This document shows positions 40,946 to 49,816 of a stretch of DNA of 64,000 nucleotides, in pieces. Both the position numbers and the translations under genes were made by a program. The notes under the pieces are model-generated. The model was not told the DNA's origin, ran no database searches, and worked only from the letters and a program-made list of their open reading frames with translations. Within the stretch, counting starts at the first letter, position 1. Every line of letters starts with the position of its first letter. This stretch comes from Micromonospora sp. U21. Lineage in GTDB: Bacteria > Actinomycetota > Actinomycetes > Mycobacteriales > Micromonosporaceae. The stretch spans positions 61,689 to 125,688 of the forward strand of contig NZ_JAGPYK010000015.1 in assembly GCF_018070045.1 (NCBI RefSeq), read 5' to 3'.

Positions 40946-42213
40946 GGATGAACGGTTCTGTCGAAGCCCACGACGACATGAACGTCGGGCTGCAGACGGC
41001 CAGATGGCGCGCTCTCCAGGATCTCCACCCAGCCTCCGGCGGTCCTTCCCACCTTGACCGCGATGTCCGGCCCGGCCTTGCCACTCTCCGCTAACGTGAC
41101 GAACGTGTCTCCGTCCGGCTTTGAGAACACCGCCGTCACCGGCACCGCCAATACCAACTTGGCCTCGTCGGAGTTGGTGAGGGTGATTCTCAACGACCGG
41201 TTCGGGGCATTCAGCGGTGAACCGGCGAAACTAAGCCGGATCGGGAAGCCGGAATTCCCATCAGCGTCGGTCACGGGCTCCTGACCGATCGCTACCACGG
41301 TCACCTTCCGGGTCTCGCCCGTCAGATCGTCGTACGCCTCGCCTGACTGCCCTTCGACGACAGAGCCTAGCTGAGTCTTGGTGGCGATAGCCGTGATCCC
41401 ACTCGCCGCGCCGTCCAACTCGAAGAGGACGTCATCCGACTGACTGAGCCGTGTACCCACCTTGACTGCGACTTTCGTTACCTTGTGGTTGTCGCGGGCG
41501 AGGACGACCACGGACGACTTGGGCAGCATGACGCCTGGCTGCGGCGCCGAAACCGTGTCCGGGGCGGCAGCCGCCACCCCCTCGGACTGGCTCGGTTCCG
41601 CTCCCGTCTCCGCTCCCGTCTCCGCTCCCGTCTCGGCGCGCGGCGCCGTATAGCCACGATCGCTGTAGAACCCGGTGAGAGCCTTCTGGGTCCGTGCATC
41701 GAAAACTCCCGCCACCCCGGACCGGTAACCCAAGCGCCGTAAGGAGGTCTGCATCTCCCGCACATCCGGGCCTTTCATGCCCGGCGTGATGTCCCGATAA
41801 GACGGAAAGCGCCACACCATCGCGAACACCGGTGAGCCGGAAAGTTCCAGAAGGACTTGGCCGACCTTGATCCTCTGTCCCTTCTTGGCATGGACCGCGG
41901 TCACAACGCTTGAGTCACCGGCCGCGCCCGGCGGCGGCAGGACCTTGACGCTGGCACCGACGACGACCTTGCCCCTGACGATTGCGGGTTCGGTGACAGC
42001 GCGACGTTCAGCGGCTGCCGTCACCAGTGACGGTGACGGCGGTAGAGCTTCGGCCGCCGCCTGCTCCGGCGACCGGAGACCTGGCGCTACCACGATCGTG
42101 GCCAGCACCAGGAGCACCGTCATCGTGGAGACGGCAGTCAGAACGGGCCAGAGGCGGCGGAACCGCCTAGGCGAGGAAGGCGCAGGTTGACTGGGCATAT
42201 CACGGTCCGTCAC
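40942..42213 (-). CDS. MacA-like membrane-fusion adaptor with peptidoglycan-binding domain
   Basis: 423 residues from the GTG at 42213, which overlaps the lipoprotein stop (GTGA); ATG at 42198 is the alternative. One N-terminal helix (LWPVLTAVSTMTVLLVLATIVVA, in part), HlyD-like beta-barrel parts (VRGKVVVGASVKVLPPPG, VHAKKGQRIKVGQVLLELSG) and an inserted peptidoglycan-binding domain 1 (DITPGMKGPDVREMQTSLRR...GVFDARTQKALTGFY). A short ETGA repeat (12-bp units near 41600-41635) follows it. The insert would let the adaptor touch the wall in a single-membrane cell. Confidence 0.88.
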   Translation of the reverse strand: MTDRDMPSQPAPSSPRRFRRLWPVLTAVSTMTVLLVLATIVVAPGLRSPEQAAAEALPPSPSLVTAAAERRAVTEPAIVRGKVVVGASVKVLPPPGAAGDSSVVTAVHAKKGQRIKVGQVLLELSGSPVFAMVWRFPSYRDITPGMKGPDVREMQTSLRRLGYRSGVAGVFDARTQKALTGFYSDRGYTAPRAETGAETGAETGAEPSQSEGVAAAAPDTVSAPQPGVMLPKSSVVVLARDNHKVTKVAVKVGTRLSQSDDVLFELDGAASGITAIATKTQLGSVVEGQSGEAYDDLTGETRKVTVVAIGQEPVTDADGNSGFPIRLSFAGSPLNAPNRSLRITLTNSDEAKLVLAVPVTAVFSKPDGDTFVTLAESGKAGPDIAVKVGRTAGGWVEILESAPSGRLQPDVHVVVGFDRTVHP

Positions 42214-43148
42214 TGATTCACTAGCTCCGTGGCCCGCCGAGCCGCCTGTTCGATTTTCGGATTCATCTCGGCGAACCTGGCTTCGTACCGCCCGACGATC
42301 GCCCGCTGGATCTCGGTGCTCTTCTCGTCGAACGCCTGCCGGACGCCCACCTCTTGGGAGCATCGGAACATCGCGACTGCGAGGTCGGACTCCTGCTGAC
42401 TCGGAATGTAGCGCTGGGCCGGCCACGGCGGACTCACCTCGACCGTTCCGGGGACGCGCTTCGGCTTCCAGTTGAGGGGATTGTCGCCGCCCTCGTAGCG
42501 CCCGGGAGGCAGGCCAAAAGAAGTGAGGTCGTCTTCCTTGACGTAACCTTGCCGGTCGAACTTGAATTTCTTATCCTCCAGGCAATCGGCGATCTTTGCC
42601 CGCTGCGGTTCGAGAAGCTCGTTAATCTCGGCCCGATAGGCCTCGTACACGTCATTACCTAGCATTGCGTAGGAGTTGACGGTCTCCTGGGCGCCGCCGA
42701 GGGCCTTCGATGCCTCTTTCAAGCACCGCTCGTTGACCGCATCGAAGTTTTTGTCCGAACTCACCACCGAGGTCGGGGTAGGGGGCCTGTCCTCGCGAAA
42801 CCCGGACCGGCGGGCCTGCTCCTCAGTCATGGGTCCCAGGCCGTCGTAGTCGGCGGCCAAATAGTAGAACGGGTTGTACGGCTTCTCCAGTGCGCCTTGC
42901 AACACCTGTGGATAGCCCCGGGACGCCACACACTTGTCGGTGAGTTTGATGCGCGCCCAGTCGATCAGTCCAAGCTCTTCACCGAGAAAGAGATCGAAGG
43001 GACGTTTCGCACCCGCGAGCATCGACGACTGATCCGCCTCCGACTCGGATCCACCCCCGCCACAAGCCCCTGTCACCGCGATCACCGCGAGCCCGAGCGC
43101 CCCACTCGTCAACCAGCGTCCCACACCGCGCCACTTCACCAAGGTCAT
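42210..43148 (-). CDS. Lipoprotein leading the ABC operon
   Basis: 312 residues from the ATG at 43148. Signal peptide LTSGALGLAVIAVTGAC ends in a lipobox-like TGAC followed by GGGGSESEAD, so lipid attachment at the Cys is predicted. The mature part is helical, charged, with scattered cysteines (DKCVASRGYP, ERCLKEAS, DCLEDKKF, FRCSQEVG). Similar lipoproteins often precede MacAB-like operons in actinobacteria, but I know no function. A 16-bp inverted repeat lies 38 nt before the start. Confidence 0.75.
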   Translation of the reverse strand: MTLVKWRGVGRWLTSGALGLAVIAVTGACGGGGSESEADQSSMLAGAKRPFDLFLGEELGLIDWARIKLTDKCVASRGYPQVLQGALEKPYNPFYYLAADYDGLGPMTEEQARRSGFREDRPPTPTSVVSSDKNFDAVNERCLKEASKALGGAQETVNSYAMLGNDVYEAYRAEINELLEPQRAKIADCLEDKKFKFDRQGYVKEDDLTSFGLPPGRYEGGDNPLNWKPKRVPGTVEVSPPWPAQRYIPSQQESDLAVAMFRCSQEVGVRQAFDEKSTEIQRAIVGRYEARFAEMNPKIEQAARRATELVNQ

Positions 43149-43186
43149 CCTCGTTTCGCTTCTCTCCAGCGCATTTCTCATGGCAG

Positions 43187-43235
43187 ATGCGGATGGTTTG
43201 TCACAGGGTTCCCCCCGCAGACAAACCATCCGCAT
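43187..43235 (-). promoter_or_regulatory. Perfect 16-bp inverted repeat in the ABC operon leader
   Basis: ATGCGGATGGTTTGTC (43187-43202) and GACAAACCATCCGCAT (43220-43235) with a C-rich 17-nt loop. Its position just upstream of the lipoprotein start suggests an attenuator stem or a large operator controlling the whole operon. Confidence 0.7.
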
Positions 43236-43334
43236 CCAAAGATGTGCGGGCGCCCTCCGGTTACGCGCCCTCCGCCGCGCATATCCGCACTTGGTTCGAA
43301 GGCCCGAAGTGACGGCCCGTCATCTCAGCTGTTA

Positions 43335-43760
43335 CTAGAGCTGAGAGCTGCAGCGCTTGTGTTCGTTGTTCACGTCATTCCACGTACCCGAACTGGTGTG
43401 CGACGCCGACCTTTGGCTCAACGCCTGGGAACCGCCACCGGTGGGCAGCCAGAGCGAGTGGTCGAAGCCGGTCCGATAGTCGTAGAGGTAGATGCCGCAG
43501 CGGGTGTCGCGGACCCAGACCCACGAAGCCTCGTCCATGAGTGGGTACCCGGTGTGGAAGTCCAGGTCAGTGTGGATGGCGTTGTACCAGAAGTGCTTCC
43601 GGCCACCCTCGTGCCACTCGTGCTGCGAGAAGCAGATCTCGCCGGAGTTGCAATCGAGGGAGCCATCACCGACATCCGCAGCCTGGGCAGCAGCGGCCGG
43701 GGCAAGAACGAAGGCTGCAGCAGCCATCACTCCCGCCAGCATAAGCGAAACGCGTTTCAC
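43335..43760 (-). CDS. Small secreted protein, possibly inhibitor I36-like
   Basis: 141 residues from the GTG at 43760 (AAAGGA 6 nt upstream; preferred over the ATG at 43775, which lacks a ribosome-binding site). Signal peptide VKRVSLMLAGVMAAAAFVLA...AQA. The mature ~110 residues are Trp/Tyr/His-rich with four cysteines (LDCNSGEICFSQHEW, TRCGIYLYD, KRCSSQL), reminiscent of peptidase inhibitor I36/SMPI-like beta-gamma-crystallin folds. It stands upstream of the ABC operon in the same orientation. Function unproven. Confidence 0.65.
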   Translation of the reverse strand: MKRVSLMLAGVMAAAAFVLAPAAAAQAADVGDGSLDCNSGEICFSQHEWHEGGRKHFWYNAIHTDLDFHTGYPLMDEASWVWVRDTRCGIYLYDYRTGFDHSLWLPTGGGSQALSQRSASHTSSGTWNDVNNEHKRCSSQL

Positions 43761-44024
43761 CGTTGTTCCTTTCATGGACGGTTAGGACATGCGACGACTG
43801 CGGCGCGTTAGCTGGTGACGCAATCATCCATGAGTCCACGAAGGATAGTTGATCGAGCTAAACCTCGCTGCCCCGCTCGACTCGGGGAAAGGTGGCCCTG
43901 CGATCTACAACCATCAGCGGCCACGTGGAAGGACCACCTCTACCGAGATAGGTGCTGGTCATGACGTGGTGCGGGCGTTCCCACCGACTCCGACCGCTCC
44001 AGCGCCCGGATCGCCTCCGCCGGG

Positions 44025-44253
44025 CTCGACCCAGCACCGCGAGTACGCCGACCGCGGCGAAGGTGGCGATCAGTCACGAAGACGCATTGCGCCGGCGTGG
44101 GTCGCCACCCCGGCCGGGATCCGACGGGTCTGCGACCCTCCTGCACCGGCCGGGTACCCCCTGCCTGGGTCAGCTGGGTCGTCTGGTCCTCCCGCAGGAC
44201 CGGCGTGGCCAGCAGCGGCCGGCCGGGGGCCGCGCGGACCAGGTGGCCCGCAT
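44025..44253 (-). pseudogene. Degraded fragment of a pknB-like kinase gene
   Basis: The plus-strand sequence matches pknB around 45890-46120 over ~230 bp (for example AGTACGCCGACCGCG, CGGCCGGGAT, CGGGTCTGCG, GGCCAGCAGC). In translation, RAAPGRPLLATPVLRED corresponds to PknB RAAAGRPVLATPVMREA, then the frame shifts and SQTRRIPAGV matches PQTRQIPARV. It therefore covers the kinase juxtamembrane segment up to the membrane helix, with frameshifts, and joins trpG-like sequence at 44254. Confidence 0.8.
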
Positions 44254-44325
44254 GCTGCACGGCAAGATCTGCCCGACCCGTTCACTGCCACCCGCTACCA
44301 CTCACTGGCCGTACTGGCCCGAGAC
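44254..44325 (+). pseudogene. Degraded fragment of trpG
   Basis: GCTGCACGGCAAGA (44254-44267) matches trpG at 34900-34913; after a ~40-bp deletion, the next ~56 bp match trpG 34954-35011 with about three substitutions and one inserted G. It is fused directly to the pknB fragment. Confidence 0.85.
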
Positions 44326-44367
44326 CCCGGTCGGGAGAGCCGGCCTTCGTGGTCACCGGCGCCGAGG

Positions 44368-45072
44368 TCAGCCCCGCAACGCGTCCTGAACCGCCGGATC
44401 CACGGGCGAGCTGACCGCGGGCGGCCGGCCCAGGGCTGCGTCCCAGGCCGCCTTGCCACTGGCGAAGTAGTCCCGGATCGACTTCTCGACCAGCAGGGCG
44501 GGGCCGCAACCGGTGCAGCGGGCATTGACTCCGTCGACGTCGAGGCCGAGGTGTCGGCACAGCGTCACGGCCCGGGACAGGTGGTAGGACTGGGTCACGA
44601 TCAGGGCCCGCTCGACCCCGTACACCTCGCGCGCACGGACGCAGCTGTCGTAGGTGTCCAGGCCGAACGGGTCGGCCACCACGCGACGCGGATCGACACC
44701 CAGCTCGGTCAGGTACGACGTCATCACCGCCGGCTCGTCACCCGACGTGCCACCCCCGTCGCCCGACACGAGGACCACCCGGGCCCGCCCACTGTTCACC
44801 AACTCGGCGGCGGTCTCCAGGCGGCCGGCCAGCCGGTCACCCGGTTGACGTCGATCTGCCGCCACGGCGGTGCCGAGGACGATCACGACGTCGGCGGCCG
44901 GCGCGTCGGCCTCGTCGTGCACGTGGCCGCGCGCGGCGATGGTCGTCCACAGCCAGGGAAGACTGACGAGGAGCAGCGCGGCCAGCCCCAGGGCGGCGGC
45001 CCGGGTCAGACGCCGCCGCCACCGCTTCTCGCGGCCCGGACGATCGGTCGCCGAGGCTCCGGCAGCGGTCAC
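44368..45072 (-). CDS. YdcF/SanA-like DUF218 membrane protein
   Basis: 234 residues from the GTG at 45072 (GGGGA 9 nt upstream). One helix (AAALGLAALLLVSLPWLWTT) then a DUF218 domain: ADVVIVLGTAV, DRLAGRLETAAELVNSG, VLVSGDGGG, LDTYDSCVRAREVYGVERALIVTQSYHLSRA (in part). DUF218 proteins such as SanA and ElyC affect envelope integrity and cell-wall precursor handling. It begins 31 nt past the pknB stop, so it may be the last gene of the kinase operon. Its end reaches the scar at 44.0-44.3 kb. Confidence 0.85.
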   Translation of the reverse strand: MTAAGASATDRPGREKRWRRRLTRAAALGLAALLLVSLPWLWTTIAARGHVHDEADAPAADVVIVLGTAVAADRRQPGDRLAGRLETAAELVNSGRARVVLVSGDGGGTSGDEPAVMTSYLTELGVDPRRVVADPFGLDTYDSCVRAREVYGVERALIVTQSYHLSRAVTLCRHLGLDVDGVNARCTGCGPALLVEKSIRDYFASGKAAWDAALGRPPAVSSPVDPAVQDALRG

Positions 45073-45103
45073 GCCGACGGTCCCCGGAACCGAGCCATCG
45101 GGT

Positions 45104-46930
45104 CTACTCCTCGTTGAGCCGGGTCGGTGGCGACGGGAACGGCCAACCGGAACCGCCGCCATTGCCGTCACCGGGGGTCGGCGTGACGGTCGGCGTCGGG
45201 GTCGGGGTCGCTGGCGGACTCGGAGTCTCATCCACCGGCTCGGGCTGGGAGACGACGATCGTCACCGTCTTCCCCTGGGCCAACGGCGTGCCCGGCCTGG
45301 GGCTCTGATCGGTCACCTTGCCAGCCTCCGCCGCCGGCACAAGCTCGCCGAGGTCGACGTTGACCTTGTAACCCGCCCGCTTCAACTCCTCCTCGGCCGC
45401 CTTCTGCGAGGAACCACGAACGTCCGGCACGCCACGGATGTTGCCCTTGGAGTAGGTGACCGTCACCTCGGTGCCCTCGGCCACCCGGCTCCCGGAGGTC
45501 GGCGTCACCTCCAGGACGATGCCCTCGCTCTCGTCGTCGTCGACCGGCTTGGGCTTGACCTTCAAGCCCAGGCCCTCGAGCCGAGCCTTGACCGAGTCGT
45601 ACTTCGAGCCGACGAGGTCGGCCGGGATTGGCACCTCGGGCTTGCCACCACACACCTGGATGGTCACCGTGCCGTTCTCCCCCAGCTCCGTCCCGGCCTC
45701 CGGAATCTGCGTGACGACGGTGTCTTTCTCGCAGGTGGCGTTCAGCACCTGCTCGCCCGCCTGCGGCTGGAAGCCGGCGTTGCGGATCTCGGCGAAGGCG
45801 GCGTCCTGGGTCTTGCCGGTGAGGGTGGGGACCGACTTCAGGTCCTCGTCCTTCTGCTGGCTCCAGATCAGGGCGGCGACCAGGGCGATCACCGCCAGCA
45901 CGCCGACCGCGCTGAAGGTCGCGATCAGCCAGGAGGACGCCTTGCGCTGGCGCGGATCGCCGACCCGGGCCGGGATCTGGCGGGTCTGCGGCCCACCGGC
46001 GGCGGGCGGATAGCCGCCCCCGCCACCGGCCGGGGCCATCGCCACGGTCTCCGCCTCGCGCATCACCGGAGTGGCCAGCACGGGACGGCCAGCGGCGGCG
46101 CGGAGCAGGTCGGCGCGCATCTCGCCGGCGCTCTGGTAGCGGTTGAGCGGGTTCTTGGACAGCGCCTTGAGCACGATCGCGTCGACCGCGGGGTTGACGT
46201 CCGGGTTGATGTCGCTCGGCGTCGGCGGCGTCTCCCGCACGTGCTGGTACGCGACGCTGACCGGGCTGTCCCCGACGAACGGCGGGTGCCCGCAGACCAG
46301 TTCGAAGAGCACACAGCCGGCGGCGTACACGTCGGAGCGGGCGTCCACGGCCTCACCGCGCGCCTGCTCCGGGGAGAGGTACTGGGCCGTGCCGATCACC
46401 GCGCTGGTCTGCGTCATGGTGGTCGCGCCGCTGGCCAGCGCCCGGGCGATGCCGAAGTCCATCACCTTGACCTGGCCGGTCTGGGTGAGCATGACGTTGC
46501 CCGGCTTGATGTCCCGGTGGATGATGCCGTGCCGGTGGCTGAACTCCAGCGCCGCGCACATGTCGGCGCAGATCTCCAGCGCCCGGCGGGGCTGCAACCG
46601 GCCCTCGGCGCCGAGCACCTCCTTCAGCGTCCGCCCGTTGACGAACTCCATGACGATGAACGGCAGCGTCTCACCGGTCGGCGCGGTCTCCTCGCCGGTG
46701 TCGTAGACCGCCACGATCGCCGGGTGGTTGAGCGAAGCGGCGTTCTGCGCCTCCCGACGGAACCGCATCTGGAACGTCGCGTCCCGGGCGAGGTCGGTGC
46801 GGAGCATCTTGATCGCGACGTCCCGACCGAGCCGGAGGTCGCGACCGCGGTGCACCTCGGCCATGCCGCCGTAGCCGAGCAGCTCGCCGACCTGGTACCT
46901 GCCACCGAGCAGGCGGGCCTGCGCTGTCAT
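45104..46930 (-). CDS. pknB: Membrane Ser/Thr kinase PknB with PASTA domains
   Basis: 608 residues. Kinase domain ~10-280: GYGGMAEVH loop, AIKML lysine, HRDIKPGNVML catalytic loop, DFGIARA, activation segment TQTSAVIGTAQYLSPEQA. One helix near 345 (WLIATFSAVGVLAVIALVAA), then three PASTA domains (~370-570) where mycobacterial PknB has four, and a Pro/Thr-rich end. PASTA repeats bind muropeptides or lipid II; the kinase controls division and wall synthesis. ATG overlaps the pknA stop by 4 nt. Part of its juxtamembrane region is duplicated in the pseudogene at 44025-44253. Confidence 0.97.
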   Translation of the reverse strand: MTAQARLLGGRYQVGELLGYGGMAEVHRGRDLRLGRDVAIKMLRTDLARDATFQMRFRREAQNAASLNHPAIVAVYDTGEETAPTGETLPFIVMEFVNGRTLKEVLGAEGRLQPRRALEICADMCAALEFSHRHGIIHRDIKPGNVMLTQTGQVKVMDFGIARALASGATTMTQTSAVIGTAQYLSPEQARGEAVDARSDVYAAGCVLFELVCGHPPFVGDSPVSVAYQHVRETPPTPSDINPDVNPAVDAIVLKALSKNPLNRYQSAGEMRADLLRAAAGRPVLATPVMREAETVAMAPAGGGGGYPPAAGGPQTRQIPARVGDPRQRKASSWLIATFSAVGVLAVIALVAALIWSQQKDEDLKSVPTLTGKTQDAAFAEIRNAGFQPQAGEQVLNATCEKDTVVTQIPEAGTELGENGTVTIQVCGGKPEVPIPADLVGSKYDSVKARLEGLGLKVKPKPVDDDESEGIVLEVTPTSGSRVAEGTEVTVTYSKGNIRGVPDVRGSSQKAAEEELKRAGYKVNVDLGELVPAAEAGKVTDQSPRPGTPLAQGKTVTIVVSQPEPVDETPSPPATPTPTPTVTPTPGDGNGGGSGWPFPSPPTRLNEE

Positions 46931-48309
46931 CGCGTCTGTCGTCCTTCGCTCGTCGTCGTCCCGCCGTCGTCCGGCTGGAGTCGTACCCCAAGACGGTACG
47001 ACGTCCGGGTCGCATCGTCGCGTCCGTCGAGCCGCAGCACGCCGGACGTCACGGTGTGCGGAGCCAGCGCACCGGGTTCACCGGCTTGCGACCGCTTCCG
47101 CAGGTTGTAGGAAATCACGCCGGAGCAGAGCAGGACCAGTACGGCCAGCAGGATGGCGAGGAGCACCATTCCGGGCCGGGACCGGCGGGGATCGGATGTC
47201 GGCAGTGCCGGACCGGCCTGCCGGGCGTACGCCGGCTGGTGCTCCTGCCGAATCGGCGCCGCCGGCACCGCCGCGGCGCCCCGCGGATAACCGGCGGGAG
47301 CGACGGGCGGGCGCGCGTGCGGGACCGCCGGCGCGACGGCGGTCGGCCGCTGTCCGGCGACCGGCGGGCGGTGCGGGGCGCCCGGCGGGCGAAGCTGCTG
47401 CGCGGACGGCACCTGGGCCCGGCCGGGTGCGGCGGGCGAGGCCGGCGCCGCGGAGACCGGCCCGGGGTGGCCACCGGCCCTGGCCTGCTGGGAGAGCGCG
47501 GCCTTGAGCTGGCGGGCGACCCCGGCGAGGGCGGCGGCGCTGGGCCAGCGGGCGGCCGGGTCCTTGGCCAACGCCCGTTCCACCACCGCGCGGACCTGCG
47601 GCGGGATGTCCGCCGGCAACGGTCGGGGGGTCTCCCGGACGTGCCGCATGGCGATGTCGAGCGGGTTGTCGCCCTCGAACGGTCGCCGGCCGGCCAGGCA
47701 CTGGTAGGCGACCACGCCGAGGGCGTAGACGTCGGACGCCGCGGTGGCCACGCCGCCGGTGGCCTGCTCGGGCGAGATGTATGAGGCGGTGCCGAGCACC
47801 GAGCCGGCGGCGGTGAGCTGACCGACCATGTCGGAGCGGGCGATACCGAAGTCGGTCAGCACCAGCGTGCCGTTCGGCCGGACCAGCAGGTTGCCCGGCT
47901 TCACGTCACGGTGCACGATGCCCTTCTCGTGCGCGGCGTGCAACGCGTCCGCGGCCTGCGCGACCAGTGCCATCGTCCGGGCCGGAGTGAGCCGGCCGAC
48001 CCGGCTCAGCGTGGACGACAGGGCGTCGCCCTCGACGTACTCCATGACCAGGAAGGCGATCTGCTGGTCGTTGCCGAAGTCGTAGACGTCCACCACACCG
48101 GGGTGGTTGATGGTGGCCATGGTGCGGGCCTCGCCGCGGAACCGCTCGGCGAAGTCCGGGTCGTCGAGCAGCGCCGGGAGCAGGCTCTTCACCGCGACCG
48201 TCCGGCCGAGCACCTGGTCGGTGCAACGCCAGACGTCGCCCATGCCGCCGCTGGCGATCCGCTCGTCGAGACGGTAGCGGTTGCCGAGCTGGACGCCGGG
48301 GCTGAGCAT
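46927..48309 (-). CDS. pknA: Membrane Ser/Thr kinase PknA
   Basis: 460 residues. Kinase domain ~10-270 with ASGGMGDVW, AVKSL, HRDVKPGNLLV, DFGIARSD and GTASYISPEQA; then a Pro/Ala-rich linker, one helix (MVLLAILLAVLVLLCSGVISY, in part) and a short tail without PASTA domains, as in other PknA proteins. Acts with PknB on division and wall enzymes. Begins 1 nt after the pbpA stop. Confidence 0.95.
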   Translation of the reverse strand: MLSPGVQLGNRYRLDERIASGGMGDVWRCTDQVLGRTVAVKSLLPALLDDPDFAERFRGEARTMATINHPGVVDVYDFGNDQQIAFLVMEYVEGDALSSTLSRVGRLTPARTMALVAQAADALHAAHEKGIVHRDVKPGNLLVRPNGTLVLTDFGIARSDMVGQLTAAGSVLGTASYISPEQATGGVATAASDVYALGVVAYQCLAGRRPFEGDNPLDIAMRHVRETPRPLPADIPPQVRAVVERALAKDPAARWPSAAALAGVARQLKAALSQQARAGGHPGPVSAAPASPAAPGRAQVPSAQQLRPPGAPHRPPVAGQRPTAVAPAVPHARPPVAPAGYPRGAAAVPAAPIRQEHQPAYARQAGPALPTSDPRRSRPGMVLLAILLAVLVLLCSGVISYNLRKRSQAGEPGALAPHTVTSGVLRLDGRDDATRTSYRLGVRLQPDDGGTTTSEGRQTR

Positions 48310-48310
48310 G

Positions 48311-49816
48311 TCAGCGGCCCCCTGGATCGGCGATGGCGGCCCGCATGATCTGACCGCCGATCCGGGCCGCCTCGGCGCTGCCGCGGCTGCCGGCCTCCTC
48401 CAGTACGACGCAGACCGCGGAGACCGGGGTGCCGTTCTTGTCCAGGGCGAAGCCGATGAACCAGCCGTGGTCGGGCCGGTCCGGGGCGGACTGCGCGGTG
48501 CCTGTCTTGCCGCCGACCGTGTAGCCGCTGATCGCCGCGTTCTCGCCGGTGCCCTTCTTGACCACGCTGACCATCATCTCGCGCAGGTCGCCGGCGACCT
48601 GACCGTTGACCGGCTGGCGCAGCTCCCGCGGCTTCGCGGTGTAGTAGCTGGTGGTCCGGTCCGGTGCGAGTAGCTGCCGCACCAGGTACGGCCGCATCTG
48701 ACTGCCGCCGTTGGCGACCGCCCCGGCGATCATGGCCCCCTCCAGCGGGGTCATCCGGACGTTGTTCTGGCCGATCGAGGACTGGGCCAGCGCGGCCGGG
48801 TCGGTGCTGCCGTCCGGGTTCTGCATGTCCCCGGTCCGGCTGGCCGCCGTGCGCAGACCGTCCTCGCCGAGCTGACCGACGGTGAGATCGTCCTGCTCGA
48901 AGCCGAACTGCCGTGCCTTCTCCTTGATGGTGTCGGCGCCGAGCCGCACCCCGAGCTTGGCGAAGCCGGTGTTGCACGAGTAGGTCACCGCGTCCAGCAG
49001 GGTGACCTGATCGTTCGGGCAGATCGACGGGCTGGCGTTACGGATCGGGCTGCCCGAGGTGGGCGGGGTGTAACTGGGTCCGGCCGGGATCGCGGTGGAC
49101 TTGGTGATCCCGTTCTCCAGCGCGGCCGCGGCCACCACGACCTTGAAGGTGGAGCCCGGCGGCAGCGTCTCGGAGAGCGCCCGGTTCTTCAGTGGGCCGT
49201 CCGGGTCCTGCTCCAGCTTGTTGTACGCCGCCGCCTCCTCGGTGCCGTTGTGGCTGGCCAGCGGGTTCGGATCGAAGCTGGGCATGGAGACCAGCGCCTG
49301 CACCGCGCCGGTACGCGGGTCGATGGCGATCGCCGCACCCTTCTTCGCCCCCACCTGGTTGTTGCGCAACTGGTCGTACGCCACGTCCTGAGCCCGCTTC
49401 GAGAGCGTGAGCAGCACGTTGCCGCCACCGGTGTCGTCGCCGGTGAACATGTCCTTCAACCGGTCGCCGATCAACTGGTCGCTGGTGCCGGCCAGGAAGT
49501 CGTTCTCCACCTCCTCGATGCCCTGGTCCGCCAGGTTGACCGGCTTGTAGCCGAGCACGTGGGCGTACTTGGGGCCACCTGGATAGGTGCGCTGGAACTT
49601 CAGCTTGCCGGTGGTCTCCTTGCTGGTGGCCACTGCCGTGCCACCGGCCTCGATGTTGCCGCGCTTGCGCTTGTAGTCGGCAACCTGGACCCGGCCGTTG
49701 TAGTCGCTGGTGCGGTACTCGTCGGCCTTCTGGAACTGAATCCAGTTGAGGTTCGCGAAGAGCAGGCCGAACAGGACCATGACGACGACGCCGACGCGGC
49801 GCAGGGGTGCGTTCAC
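48311..49816 (-). CDS. pbpA: Penicillin-binding protein PbpA (class B transpeptidase)
   Basis: 501 residues from the GTG at 49816, which overlaps the rodA stop by 4 nt (GTGA). N-terminal helix (VVVMVLFGLLFANLNWIQF), dimerisation region, then the transpeptidase domain with SxxK in PGSTFKVVVAAAAL, SxN in TYSCNTGFAK and KTG in VGGKTGTAQS. Cross-links peptidoglycan as partner of RodA. Confidence 0.96.
   Translation of the reverse strand: MNAPLRRVGVVVMVLFGLLFANLNWIQFQKADEYRTSDYNGRVQVADYKRKRGNIEAGGTAVATSKETTGKLKFQRTYPGGPKYAHVLGYKPVNLADQGIEEVENDFLAGTSDQLIGDRLKDMFTGDDTGGGNVLLTLSKRAQDVAYDQLRNNQVGAKKGAAIAIDPRTGAVQALVSMPSFDPNPLASHNGTEEAAAYNKLEQDPDGPLKNRALSETLPPGSTFKVVVAAAALENGITKSTAIPAGPSYTPPTSGSPIRNASPSICPNDQVTLLDAVTYSCNTGFAKLGVRLGADTIKEKARQFGFEQDDLTVGQLGEDGLRTAASRTGDMQNPDGSTDPAALAQSSIGQNNVRMTPLEGAMIAGAVANGGSQMRPYLVRQLLAPDRTTSYYTAKPRELRQPVNGQVAGDLREMMVSVVKKGTGENAAISGYTVGGKTGTAQSAPDRPDHGWFIGFALDKNGTPVSAVCVVLEEAGSRGSAEAARIGGQIMRAAIADPGGR

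Noticed and set aside
43849..45117. A 422-codon plus-strand frame spanning the scar and ydcF
   Set aside because: It crosses the pknB/trpG pseudogene junction and runs antisense to the YdcF-like gene; its trpG-like part is a short degraded fragment.
44870..47110. A 746-codon open frame on the plus strand
   Set aside because: Antisense to pknB; long open antisense frames are expected where GC at third positions is extreme.
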